Part shown: positions 8,852 to 16,626 of the stretch, in pieces
Layout of the letters: each line of letters begins with the position of its first letter
How positions within the stretch are numbered: position 1 is the stretch's first letter
From: CAVQCA01 sp963710815
GTDB lineage: Bacteria; Pseudomonadota; Gammaproteobacteria; UBA9214
Reading direction: 5' to 3'
NCBI GenBank assembly: GCA_963710815.1
Contig: CAVQCA010000033.1
Coordinates: forward strand, 1-64,000
DNA length: 64,000 nt
The notes under the pieces: model-generated
Databases searched by the model: none
The model's input: only the letters and a program-made list of their open reading frames with translations
Told to the model about the DNA's origin: nothing
Position numbers and translations under genes: made by a program

Positions 8852-8993
8852 CTCGCCATAGGCGTCGACTCCGGTTCACTCCGCCGGCGCCTGCCTGGTG
8901 GACATCCGCGCGCCAGGATCTTTCCGTGCCAGGCAAGGACGCGTGGGCAAGGAGCGGAAGGAGCAGAACAATAGACAGAGAAAAGCGTTTCAT
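8841..8993 (-). pseudogene. Signal-peptide stub fused to unrelated sequence
   Basis: A 50-codon frame beginning MKRFSLSIVLLLPLLAHASL, a good Sec signal peptide with an AHA-type cleavage site. It then continues as low-information sequence until it stops inside the DUF2130 fragment. I read it as the 5' end of an exported protein gene joined by deletion to DUF2130. No ribosome site is evident, so this is a weak call. Confidence 0.3.
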
Positions 8994-9081
8994 GGGTTAT
9001 AACGCCGCGCATCACCGGCCCACATGGAGCGAAGCGGAATGTGCATCCGAGTGCCTGCGATTGCCAGGCCCAGGCGCATTC

Positions 9082-10284
9082 TTACCTATTGGTAACAAGA
9101 AATACAACCAGGCCGACAAGCAATACTGCCAGAAACAACAATGCAATGATCCGCTTCGATCCGATACCTTCTTTCATCTTGTGATCCATGTGTGCCTCGC
9201 GGTGGTGCCGTCGGTGCAGCCAAAAAAGACCTGCTGCCACGGCAATGAACACGAGGTTCATGTAGAAGGTATAGTCAAAGGAAAACTGCGCTACATCTTC
9301 GACCTTACGGCCGCTTTCCGGTGTAATGCCGAGCGCCCCGAACAGGTAATTCAGGATCAACGCCGTTGCAACGATGCTCACATACATCACAGCGGCAATG
9401 TACAGGGCCACCCGCCAACCGTAGTACTTGGCATTGATCATCACCAGTGGCGGCACCATCAGATCCGAATATATGAAACCCATGATGCCAGCAAACAACA
9501 CGCCATTGGCGTTCAGCACCGTGGCAATGGGAATGTTGCCCATCGATCCGATGAAAGTCATAGCCGCAACAAACGGTGCTATTGCTGCATTCTCGAGCGC
9601 GATCAACCAATCCGGCAGATCGCCGCGCGCACCAATCAGGAAGATACTTTCCCATACCCCGGTAGGAACCAGCACTGCCACAAATCCGGCGACAGTGAAG
9701 CCAATGAGTATCTCCTCCCACACCATTTTCCAGTCCGAGACGAAGTGGTGGCCCACGATGTTCCAGCCTGCACGGCTACGGATCCGGCGCCGCCAGTCGA
9801 AGTCCGACTCCTCGTCGCCAGCCTGATCTTCCACCCTCTTGCGGGCTTCCCTCAACCAGCGTTTCGGGTAGGTCAGTTTGATCAGAACACTGCTGATGCC
9901 GATGAGAATCAGCCCGCCGATAACCTCTGCGGCCAGGAACTGCCACCCCAGGAAGATCAGGATGAGAATTCCGAGTTCAATGACCAGATTGGTTGAAGCA
10001 AACATGAAAGCAACCGCCGCCACGAAGTTGACACCCTTGAGCACCAGTGCGCGGGCAGCGGCAAGCGCAGCAAACGAACAGGACGAGGAAGCTGCGCCAA
10101 ATAGCGTAGCGAGCGATACACTGGTGAGGTTAGCCTTGCCCATGTAGGGTGTTAACCGACCCTTCGGAACGAACGCCTGGATCATTGCACTAACCCAGTA
10201 ACCCAATATGAAAGCCCAGCCGGATTTCCAGAAAAATCCAAATGCAGTCTTGGCAGCTTCGCCATAGAGTTGCCAAAAGCCCAT
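9082..10284 (-). CDS. DUF318 (UPF0718) family permease
   Basis: A 400-residue membrane protein of the DUF318 permease family, related to ArsP-type exporters. Two sets of hydrophobic helices (about residues 20-140 and 200-330) flank a charged cytoplasmic loop (about 145-190). The conserved small-residue motif LFGAASSSCSFAALAAARAL is at about residues 58-77, and FIGSMGNIPIATVLNANGV marks the second half. The substrate is unknown; the family includes arsenic and organoarsenical transporters, but no ars gene is nearby. The next gene upstream on the same strand encodes a periplasmic protein. Confidence 0.85.
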   Translation of the reverse strand: MGFWQLYGEAAKTAFGFFWKSGWAFILGYWVSAMIQAFVPKGRLTPYMGKANLTSVSLATLFGAASSSCSFAALAAARALVLKGVNFVAAVAFMFASTNLVIELGILILIFLGWQFLAAEVIGGLILIGISSVLIKLTYPKRWLREARKRVEDQAGDEESDFDWRRRIRSRAGWNIVGHHFVSDWKMVWEEILIGFTVAGFVAVLVPTGVWESIFLIGARGDLPDWLIALENAAIAPFVAAMTFIGSMGNIPIATVLNANGVLFAGIMGFIYSDLMVPPLVMINAKYYGWRVALYIAAVMYVSIVATALILNYLFGALGITPESGRKVEDVAQFSFDYTFYMNLVFIAVAAGLFWLHRRHHREAHMDHKMKEGIGSKRIIALLFLAVLLVGLVVFLVTNR

Positions 10285-10343
10285 ACTTTCCTCCTTCTAC
10301 TGCTCTGCAATTACGAATATAGCCTCTGTAGGCCTGACAAATG

Positions 10344-10371
10344 GAATAAACGAGACCTCACGTCTCTTATT
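10344..10371 (-). terminator. Hairpin terminator after the periplasmic protein gene
   Basis: An imperfect inverted repeat with core GAGAC-CTCAC-GTCTC and AATAA/TTATT flanks, ending in an AT-rich run. It lies between the stop of the gene at 10446 and the permease start. A close relative of this hairpin follows the HPF-like gene at 12025. Confidence 0.5.
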
Positions 10372-10445
10372 CATTTTCAGATATTTTGTCTCTCGATACT
10401 TTAGCAGACCAAAACAACCTGCACGCTTCAGAAACAGAATCATTG

Positions 10446-11099
10446 CTATGACCGTTCAAAGTACCCTTCAAGGAGGTCTACCAGTGCCAGATCGATTTGC
10501 GCGGCAAAAACAGCCATACCAGCGTTTTTCTCGATGCATGCCTTGTACATGCCCGCGATTGCCGTGTCGACCGCATCACTCAAGCCTTTGTCAGTAACAC
10601 GCGGATGGATTGCAGCCCAATTCTGCTGTGCTTCTTCGGCTACTTTCTCGAGTGCTAACCAGTCTGTAGCTTTTGCGTGTAAAAGGGCCATGAACTTGAA
10701 CCCTGCGTAGTCAAGCAACGATACCTGTATGGGCACCACCAGACTATTCACGTCCAAGGATTGAATAAGAATTCGATATGCCTCAACAGACTTCAGAGCG
10801 AGTGTCTCATTATCTCCTTGGTGCTCGGCTTTCTTGATGACAGCGATTAATACGTCCATATCGTTTCGTGCTTTTGCAGATAATACCTCGCTAACTCCTG
10901 CGGCCTGATCAGTGTAGGCCTTAAGCGCGAGTTTCATTCCATCTGTATTTGCGGCCAAGGCATATTCCGTTAGATCCTCAAACGGCGATGTCGCCGAAAG
11001 CAGGATGGCGTTCTTCGACGCACTCTGAGCTGCGAGAGCGCTTCCGATAAGCAAACAAACTGCTGCAATTAGTCCGATGTAAGCTTGATTCTGCTTCAT
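10446..11099 (-). CDS. Exported helical protein of unknown function
   Basis: A 217-residue protein with a clear Sec signal peptide (MKQNQAYIGLIAAVCLLIGS, cleavage after ALA near residue 24) and a mature part that looks all-helical. I do not recognise the family. There is one cysteine (KACIEK, near residue 190) and no catalytic motif. It sits upstream of the DUF318 permease on the same strand, but a hairpin separates them. A periplasmic partner of the permease is possible but unproven. Confidence 0.65.
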   Translation of the reverse strand: MKQNQAYIGLIAAVCLLIGSALAAQSASKNAILLSATSPFEDLTEYALAANTDGMKLALKAYTDQAAGVSEVLSAKARNDMDVLIAVIKKAEHQGDNETLALKSVEAYRILIQSLDVNSLVVPIQVSLLDYAGFKFMALLHAKATDWLALEKVAEEAQQNWAAIHPRVTDKGLSDAVDTAIAGMYKACIEKNAGMAVFAAQIDLALVDLLEGYFERS

Positions 11100-11330
11100 A
11101 GTCTTTCTCCTTTTGATCCTTTATATCTCCGCCGTAGGGACTTCGTTTAGCTTCTCACTGGCGCTGGCCTGCCCACTTGTGCGAGCCAATGTCCGGTGTG
11201 GAGGACTTAATACTGAATGCCAGAACGGGGCGCATGATCGCATCCTTGCAAGTTCCTATTATGCATCAGACTAGCAGCCTCATGGGTTGTCCACCAACTC
11301 GCAATCTGCCCAGAATTGGTCACTTTTAAC

Positions 11331-11403
11331 AATCGGGAACAGACCACGTTTTCTGATAGAACAGTCAATATTGGATGGTGGTAATTGTGGTCTGTCCCCG
11401 ATT
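11331..11403. repeat. Imperfect inverted-repeat element
   Basis: Two 17-base arms, AATCGGGAACAGACCAC at 11331-11347 and the reverse complement of AATCGGGGACAGACCAC at 11387-11403, differ at one base and enclose about 39 bases. The GGGACAGACCAC arm is typical of short repeats scattered in gammaproteobacterial intergenic DNA. It could be a MITE or a REP-like unit. It abuts the tyrosine-recombinase scrap. Confidence 0.65.
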
Positions 11404-11416
11404 TTAACGATTTTAC

Positions 11417-11480
11417 GCTTCAGAGCCCGGAGGTGGCGTTTGTACAGGATGTCGAATCGGATTTGTTCGTTGGATTCCAT
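11417..11480 (-). pseudogene. N-terminal scrap of a tyrosine recombinase
   Basis: From the ATG at 11480 the frame reads MESNEQIRFDILYKRHLRAL. This resembles the start of the core-binding domain of integrase-like tyrosine recombinases (FDxLYxRHLRALK). The similarity ends where the inverted-repeat element begins, so only about 21 codons remain. The assignment rests on a short match. Confidence 0.3.
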
Positions 11481-11571
11481 GATAAACTTCTTCGTTATCG
11501 AGCGCGGAATTGGTCAGGAGAGGAAGTTTATACATGAACGACTTTTTTCTTTTCCGCCGCGTAGCGGCTTC

Positions 11572-11628
11572 GTCCAACGAGGCGCTCCAGCCGACAAAGA
11601 AACGCGTGGCTGAACTCAACCGTTAGGC
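11572..11628 (+). other. Integron-type attC recombination site
   Basis: A 57-base segment with the attC architecture: R'' box GTCCAAC at 11572, L'' box AGCCGAC, L' box GTGGCTGAA and R' box GTTAGGC at 11622-11628. The R boxes fit RYYYAAC and GTTRRRY, and the inner boxes pair with an extrahelical-base pattern like that of the aadA cassette site. The length is at the short end for attC sites. The HPF-like gene starts 34 bases after the R' box, as a cassette gene would. No integron integrase is in the window. Confidence 0.6.
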
Positions 11629-11661
11629 CTACGACCCCCACTATCACTGGAGACAACCGAC

Positions 11662-11979
11662 ATGCATATCCAAGTAAATACAGACAAGAATATCTCTGGG
11701 AACGAGGCACTGGTTCAAAGTATCGAGGAAACTCTTAATCACGTTCTAGCGCGCTTCGCTGGTCAAATTACCAGACTAGAAGTGCACCTGAGTGACGAGA
11801 ACAGCACCTCGAAGTCAGGTGTAATTGACAAGCGATGCTTGCTTGAGGCGCGGCTCGCGGGGCGCGAACCAACATCTGTAAGCGACATAGCACTCACAAT
11901 TGAGCAAGCGGTAAACGGCGCTGCTCACAAGATGGTGAGTCTTCTGGAAAGTGAACTGGGCAAGCTCGGCAAGCACTAA
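11662..11979 (+). CDS. HPF/RaiA family ribosome-associated protein
   Basis: A 105-residue protein of the HPF/RaiA (sigma-54 modulation) type. It has the opening MHIQVNTDKNISGNEALVQS, the beta-alpha core with ITRLEVHLSDEN, a basic stretch near KRCLLEARLAGREP, and the helix ALTIEQAVNGAAHKM. Such proteins bind the 30S decoding region and help silence or dimerise ribosomes during starvation or stress. It lacks the long C-terminal dimerisation domain. It is preceded by an attC-like site and followed by a strong hairpin, so it may be a cassette-borne copy additional to a housekeeping hpf. Confidence 0.85.
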   Translation: MHIQVNTDKNISGNEALVQSIEETLNHVLARFAGQITRLEVHLSDENSTSKSGVIDKRCLLEARLAGREPTSVSDIALTIEQAVNGAAHKMVSLLESELGKLGKH

Positions 11980-12024
11980 CGTGCAACAGGTTGGCTTGTC
12001 AGTCATAGACCTACAAATTAAAGG

Positions 12025-12052
12025 AACGAGACTTCACGTCTCGTTATTGATT
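12025..12052 (+). terminator. Rho-independent terminator of the HPF-like gene
   Basis: A perfect 8-base stem AACGAGAC/GTCTCGTT with loop TTCAC, followed by a T-rich stretch. It is nearly the same hairpin as the one at 10344-10371. Confidence 0.75.
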
Positions 12053-12182
12053 TTTATGTTTTCTCCTGCATTACCTTAATAAAACGCGCTGGCTGGGGCG
12101 CATTGTATATTTCTGGCGGTCATTAAATCCTCAAAATGGACGGTTAACGGCATAGCCACCGAGATTGTCTTTATTGCTGCGG

Positions 12183-13373
12183 TTACCGCGGCTTGCGAGA
12201 CACACCCAGCTGCAGCAATTGCTTGCCGAATTTCTCGGTAACCGCATCGATCGTTTTCAGTAAGCGTTTATTGTCTTCCTGCTGTTCGGGTTGATCGAAC
12301 AGGTCAGTTTGTGCTGGCTGGTCTGCCTCCCAGTCGCTGATGCCTATGCCGATGAGACGAACCGGTTTATTCGGCAGCTTGCCATCGAGGAAAAGCCGCC
12401 AGGCGGTTTTGAGCATGTCACGTTCGTCGTTGGTCGGTGTCGTGTGTTTGTATTGCCGCGAGTAAGTCTCGAATCCCTCGAAGCGGATCTTCAGTGTCAC
12501 GACGGAACCCGACAATCCCTCCTGGCGTGCGGTCCTTGCCACCTCGGCCGCCAGCCCGCGCAGGGCATCGTGCAGCACCGTGTTATCCCGGATATCTGTC
12601 TCGAAGGTCGTCTCTTTCGAGATACTCTTGCGGCGCTGATCCGGCAGGATCTGATCCGAGGCGATACCAAAGGCCTGGCGGTGAAAACTCGCCGCGGCCT
12701 TTTTTCCCAGGTGTTGTTCAAGACGCGCTAGCGGGACAGCGCGAAGTTGCTCTATTGTCTCGATCCCGAGACGGTTGAAGATCTTCCGGGTTTGACGCCC
12801 CAGCCCTCGGAGATTGGATACCGGCATGGGTGCGAGGAAATCGAGGACCTGCTCCGGGGAGACCACCGTTAAACCGTCCGGCTTGCGGTATTCCGAGCCG
12901 AGTTTTGCAATCAGCCGGTTCGGGCCGATGCCAACCGAAGCCGTCAGTCCGGTTTCAGTGAAGATACGTTGCTTGATGTTTTGCCCGATCGTTGCCGGTG
13001 TTCCTGACAGTTTTTCGAGTCCACTCACATCCAGGTAGGCCTCATCGATTGAGGCGGCTTCCACGACGGGTGACAGGGTTTCAAGGACCTGAAAGACCTG
13101 TCGCGAGTGCCGGCGGTACTTCTCCATGTCGGGGCGCAGGAACACGGCATCCGGACAGCGCCGGAAGGCCTCGGATATCGGCATGGCAGAGTGAATGCCA
13201 AAGCGTCGTGCTTCATAGGACGCGGCGGCGACCACGCCTCGATGGCCGGGGCGCGCACCAACGACGACGGGACAACCCTGGTATTCGGGATGTTCCTGCT
13301 GTTCACAGCTCGCGAAGAACGCATCCAGGTCCATGTGGGCGATCCAGCGATGTGTCTGTTGGGGGCGTGTCAT
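12183..13373 (-). CDS. dinB: DNA polymerase IV
   Basis: A 396-residue Y-family polymerase. Palm motifs carry the metal-binding acids: HMDLDAFFASCEQ (about residues 13-25) and ASIDEAYLDVSG (about 103-114). A helix-hairpin-helix (NLRGLGRQTRKIFNRLGI) and the little-finger domain follow. It performs error-prone translesion synthesis and extends mismatched primers. The length is slightly above E. coli DinB (351) because of an acidic, Q-rich segment near the C-terminus (DLFDQPEQQEDN). It is divergently placed to the DUF429 gene with about 120 bases between; no clear LexA box is visible. Confidence 0.92.
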   Translation of the reverse strand: MTRPQQTHRWIAHMDLDAFFASCEQQEHPEYQGCPVVVGARPGHRGVVAAASYEARRFGIHSAMPISEAFRRCPDAVFLRPDMEKYRRHSRQVFQVLETLSPVVEAASIDEAYLDVSGLEKLSGTPATIGQNIKQRIFTETGLTASVGIGPNRLIAKLGSEYRKPDGLTVVSPEQVLDFLAPMPVSNLRGLGRQTRKIFNRLGIETIEQLRAVPLARLEQHLGKKAAASFHRQAFGIASDQILPDQRRKSISKETTFETDIRDNTVLHDALRGLAAEVARTARQEGLSGSVVTLKIRFEGFETYSRQYKHTTPTNDERDMLKTAWRLFLDGKLPNKPVRLIGIGISDWEADQPAQTDLFDQPEQQEDNKRLLKTIDAVTEKFGKQLLQLGVSRKPR

Positions 13374-13490
13374 GCGTTGTTAGTGATGGCTTGATCGGGT
13401 GAACAATACCGTGACAAGGGAGCAGCGGGACAGGGTTATTTTCTCCTTTCTTCACTGGCGCGGCCTGTGACCGGCGGCGACAATACCGCC

Positions 13491-14255
13491 ATGGCATCAA
13501 CCCGGACATTTATCGGTATCGATGGCTGCAGGGCAGGCTGGTTCTGCGTTGTCCTGGATGAGCGGGATAACGGGTCTTGCCACGTGGCGCCTGATGCGCG
13601 TGCCGTGGGAGAACTGGCCGTAGAGGCCGACAGCGTATTGATAGATATCCCGATCGGGCTCCCCGATTCGGGGCCTGACGGGCGTTTGTGCGACCGGGAG
13701 GCCAGGCAGCTACTGGGGCGCAGGCGTGCATCCAGCGTGTTTTCTGCTCCGGCGCGCCGTACGCTGGCTGCGGCCAGCTACCCGCAAGCCCTCGAACTGA
13801 ACCGGCAGGCGACTGGCCGCGGGCTGAGCAAGCAGGCCTGGGGTATCGTGCCGAAGATCCGTGAGATTGATACCCTGCTGTGTGACAACCGGTCGCTGCG
13901 GGGCGTGCTGCGCGAATGTCACCCGGAACTCTGCTTTCGGGCGCTGAACGGAAAACAGGCGATGCAGTACAACAAGAAGAAGAGAGAGGGGCAGCAGGAG
14001 CGGATGGCGGTGCTGGAAGACTATTTTCCACAATGCCCCGCGCTTTACGAGCAGGCGTGCGTTGAGTTTCTGCGGCGCCAGGTCGCACGCGACGACATCA
14101 TCGATGCCATGGTGTGCGCGGTGACGGCTAAATACGGTTATGGCGGGTATCGGACGGTGCCGGTCAGTCCGGCGAGAGACGGGCAGGGACTGCTGATGGA
14201 GATTATTTACTACTTGCCTGCTTCCTTTCCGGACTTGACAGATTCCGGAAGGTAG
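13491..14255 (+). CDS. DUF429 family protein (RNase H-like fold)
   Basis: A 254-residue protein matching DUF429. It opens with FIGIDGCRAGWFCVVLDE, a strand carrying an Asp as in RNase H-like nucleases, followed by DSVLIDIPIGLP and the C-terminal DDIIDAMVCAVTA with another acidic pair. These acids suggest a nuclease fold, but the biochemical role is not established. I start it at ATG 13491; an in-frame GTG at 13467 would add eight residues. Confidence 0.82.
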   Translation: MASTRTFIGIDGCRAGWFCVVLDERDNGSCHVAPDARAVGELAVEADSVLIDIPIGLPDSGPDGRLCDREARQLLGRRRASSVFSAPARRTLAAASYPQALELNRQATGRGLSKQAWGIVPKIREIDTLLCDNRSLRGVLRECHPELCFRALNGKQAMQYNKKKREGQQERMAVLEDYFPQCPALYEQACVEFLRRQVARDDIIDAMVCAVTAKYGYGGYRTVPVSPARDGQGLLMEIIYYLPASFPDLTDSGR

Positions 14256-14409
14256 TTGCTGCTCATCAGCGAATCAGTGTATGGATAAATGGATGCAGTG
14301 ATTAAAGTTTATTCCCTTCGCCACTCCTGGGCGAATTTTAATTATCGCTTGAAAAAGACAACTTAGACAGTTCTGTTCCTTAACGCAACCTTCCCTACCC
14401 TTCTCTGCC

Positions 14410-14715
14410 ATGAAGCATCTGCTGGTACTCCTCGCTCATCTATTAACCACCATCGCCAAACTCCTGGGGCCCGGCGGTGCGAGGGTGGTCGTCGCCGGCA
14501 GCCTGCTCATGAAGCAGCAACTCCTTGTCATCAACCGTTCGCAGCGACGCGCACCTAATCTCTCAGCACTCGATCGATTTCTGTTTGGCTTCTGGTCGCT
14601 GTTTCTCGACCCACGCTGTATCCAGCGAGCTGCGGTGATTATTCGGCCATCGACACTATTGAAATTCTATAACATCCTAACTGTTAGCTTAAATAAGCAA
14701 AATTTCAATCTTTGA
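14410..14715 (+). pseudogene. 5' fragment of an integrase-core transposase
   Basis: The frame begins MKHLLVLLAHLLTTIAKLLG and continues with NRSQRRAPNLSALDRFLFGF and RPSTLLKFYNIL, the N-terminus of a widespread DDE integrase-core transposase. The match ends near 14680 and runs out after a few codons, before the HTH and catalytic core. A 3' piece that appears to belong to the same family lies about 1.3 kb away at 15965. Confidence 0.7.
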
Positions 14716-14726
14716 CTGGCTCTCTG

Positions 14727-15146
14727 TCAGTTTTCGTTGTCATCGACATCGAGCTGGCCCGACATGCGCCGGCGGATATATGACCATGACATACCGGCGG
14801 CCATGATAGCCGCCAGCATAGTGAGCACAACCCAGGTTAATATGGTGGGACTGTCCAGTGACAGCCAGCCGTAACCGACCATCATCCAGGTCAGTGCAGC
14901 GAAAAAGGCGACCGCCAGGATCGTGCCGATTGCACCCAGCGAACGCAGCGTGGCGCGGATATAGATCACCCAGCCGATAAGCAGTACGACACAGGCAAAG
15001 ACCAGTAAGGGATCAAGTTTGTCCGGCGCGTGAGTGAACCAGTGGTACCAGGAGTACCCAGACGGGTTGTAGGTTGCGAACACCAGCGCCAGCGCCAGCA
15101 CAAAACGAATCAGATAATTGACAAAGCTGAACCCTTTTACATTCAT
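14727..15146 (-). CDS. DUF6524 family membrane protein
   Basis: A 139-residue inner-membrane protein with four hydrophobic helices (about residues 8-27, 47-66, 73-93 and 101-124) and a polar acidic tail. It matches the DUF6524 family; the conserved NPSGYSWYHW segment follows the first helix. The function is unknown. It lies between two pieces of integrase-core transposase. Confidence 0.75.
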   Translation of the reverse strand: MNVKGFSFVNYLIRFVLALALVFATYNPSGYSWYHWFTHAPDKLDPLLVFACVVLLIGWVIYIRATLRSLGAIGTILAVAFFAALTWMMVGYGWLSLDSPTILTWVVLTMLAAIMAAGMSWSYIRRRMSGQLDVDDNEN

Positions 15147-15723
15147 AATGTGTGATCCCTTGTTGATGTCCGGAGAACTATACAGGCAATTGAAGCGATG
15201 TTGGGCTTATAGCTAGGATACTGGTAGGGTCGAGGACTGGCGCGGTGACCCACTAGGCGACCTCTTGTCTGTATCCGGAGTTTCCTCCTTGTCGCCCTCA
15301 CCATGAATTGTTGCCGGCGTGTAAGCGTCCTCGGTACGAACCGCTCGAGCGATGGCCGCGTAGCGCGCCATGCGCATCGCCGCAGGAACCAGTCGCAGGC
15401 CACTGTGGCATTCCCATTCGCCTTGATGTGCGCCATATTGGGGCCGGAAGCACCTGCCAGTCGTTGAGTTGAAACGCGCGGCGTAGTTAAAGCGTTCACG
15501 CCAAAGGCAATCCCGCACCCACCTGGAGCTGTCAGCGTGGAAGACAACAACTGCATGACAAACCAGGGGCTGAGCACCCTCGTTACGCGAGATTTGCTGC
15601 ATAAAAAAACACGCAACTGGCGATGAGCGCCACCATCACAACCGGCGTGAGGGTGGCTGGGTTGTCATCCCGCAGTGGAATCATGCCTTACCCCTAATGA
15701 TTCCCCGCTTTAGGGAATCGCGG
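15147..15723. other. Gene-poor stretch between DUF6524 and dodecin genes
   Basis: About 580 bases. A minus-strand frame at 15213-15602 could encode 129 residues (starting MQQISRNEGAQPLVCHAVVV), but it lacks a ribosome site, matches nothing I recognise and has no domain-like pattern, so I do not call it. The segment may be degraded coding DNA. Confidence 0.35.
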
Positions 15724-15924
15724 TCATTCCAGAATAAAGGTAACCTTCATCCGGACCCGGTATTCCTCTATTTTGCCACCCTTAACGCCAACTTGATGGT
15801 CGGTAACCCAGGCGCCGGTGATTTTCTTCAATGTCTTGTTGGCGCGTTTGATGCCTGATTCAACTGCATCATCAAAACTCTTTGTTGAGTTTGAAGTGAT
15901 TTCCGTGATTTTAGCAACTGACAT
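15724..15924 (-). CDS. Dodecin
   Basis: A 66-residue protein with the complete dodecin pattern: KITEITSNSTKSFDDAVESG, the conserved tryptophan in TGAWVTDHQVGVKGGKI, and the closing strand YRVRMKVTFILE. Dodecins form dodecameric shells that bind and buffer flavin (riboflavin, FMN or FAD). The tryptophan that stacks on the flavin is present. AGGAGT lies just upstream of the ATG. It is transcribed alone. Confidence 0.92.
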   Translation of the reverse strand: MSVAKITEITSNSTKSFDDAVESGIKRANKTLKKITGAWVTDHQVGVKGGKIEEYRVRMKVTFILE

Positions 15925-15964
15925 GATGTGACTCCTTTATGGTGGTGAAAAATTATCGGATTTA

Positions 15965-16204
15965 CCTGGTGGATATATGCCTATATCGCACCCCTTCATT
16001 GAGCGACTCATCGGAACTATTCACCGTGAATATCCTGGGTGTCCTGGACTGGTACTTCAAGGTCCGCTTCACCGGTATAACATGCAGCCCTTCACTCTTG
16101 GCCAACCGAGACTCCGTGCGCCGTCTAACAGCCTGGCCTCATCGCATCACGAACCGGGGCCAGCTTCTGAGACTAGCCCCACAAAAGCGTCTAGCGTGAT
16201 TTGA
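15965..16204 (+). pseudogene. 3' fragment of an integrase-core transposase
   Basis: The frame contains MPISHPFIERLIGTIHREYP, the conserved block just before the last catalytic glutamate region of integrase-core transposases. A degenerate tail follows (RYNMQPFTLG in place of YYNxxRxHxxLG). The catalytic centre upstream is absent. It has the same orientation as the 5' fragment at 14410 and may be the other end of one ancestral gene. Confidence 0.6.
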
Positions 16205-16239
16205 GTGTCGTCCAGTCTGACTATCGTTTTGGGAAATCT

Positions 16240-16302
16240 CTAACGAAAAAAGACAAGATATAGAACAATAATGAGCACTACAGTACCGAGACCGATATAC
16301 AT
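16240..16302 (-). CDS. Tiny single-helix membrane peptide (20 aa)
   Basis: Twenty codons encode MYIGLGTVVLIIVLYLVFFR, one hydrophobic helix ending in arginine. A near-perfect Shine-Dalgarno GGAGGTG lies four bases before the ATG (16307-16313 on the plus strand), which argues strongly for translation. Similar YIGLGT-type mini proteins occur in gammaproteobacteria, but I know no function. It has its own upstream region with a hairpin at 16324. Confidence 0.55.
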   Translation of the reverse strand: MYIGLGTVVLIIVLYLVFFR

Positions 16303-16323
16303 TTTTCACCTCCATCTCATAGC

Positions 16324-16342
16324 TCACCCTCTGGGAGGGTGA
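16324..16342. other. Perfect hairpin upstream of the mini ORF
   Basis: TCACCCTC-TGG-GAGGGTGA, an 8-base stem with a 3-base loop, ending about 10 bases before the GGAGGTG site of the 20-residue ORF on the minus strand. It would lie in that ORF's 5' leader and could affect translation or RNA stability. There is no T-run on either side, so it is not a standard terminator. Confidence 0.4.
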
Positions 16343-16626
16343 TTAAGCACGAGTTCACAAATTCATTAAAGCATTTGCTCATGTTGATGTCTGTGCGCCA
16401 TCGCACCTAACATTCTTTATCAATGGCTGTTAGTTGCCACATTGCTGACGCATGAATCGCTTGAGGCCGACGATGGCGGTTTCAACCGTCCAGTGCAACA
16501 CGAGATATCTTAATCAATGATTCGATTGTCGGGGAGACGGTCAGCCTTCGGCGGTTCAGGTAGCTAGCTGGATCTTCGGGAACGTCTGCCTGATAATTCC
16601 ACGATACAAGAACCGAGGGGAGATTT
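16343..16626. other. Intergenic region before the CDF transporter
   Basis: About 280 bases holding the likely promoter of the transporter gene. Nothing else is recognisable. Confidence 0.35.

Noticed and set aside
8926..9996. A 356-codon plus-strand frame opposite the DUF318 permease
   Set aside because: Its composition (many His, Asn, Gln, Cys) is that of the reverse of a membrane protein, and it resembles no family.
15213..15602. Possible 129-residue minus-strand protein
   Set aside because: No ribosome site, no recognisable domain, and an overlapping longer frame of similar quality on the same strand; not enough to call a gene.
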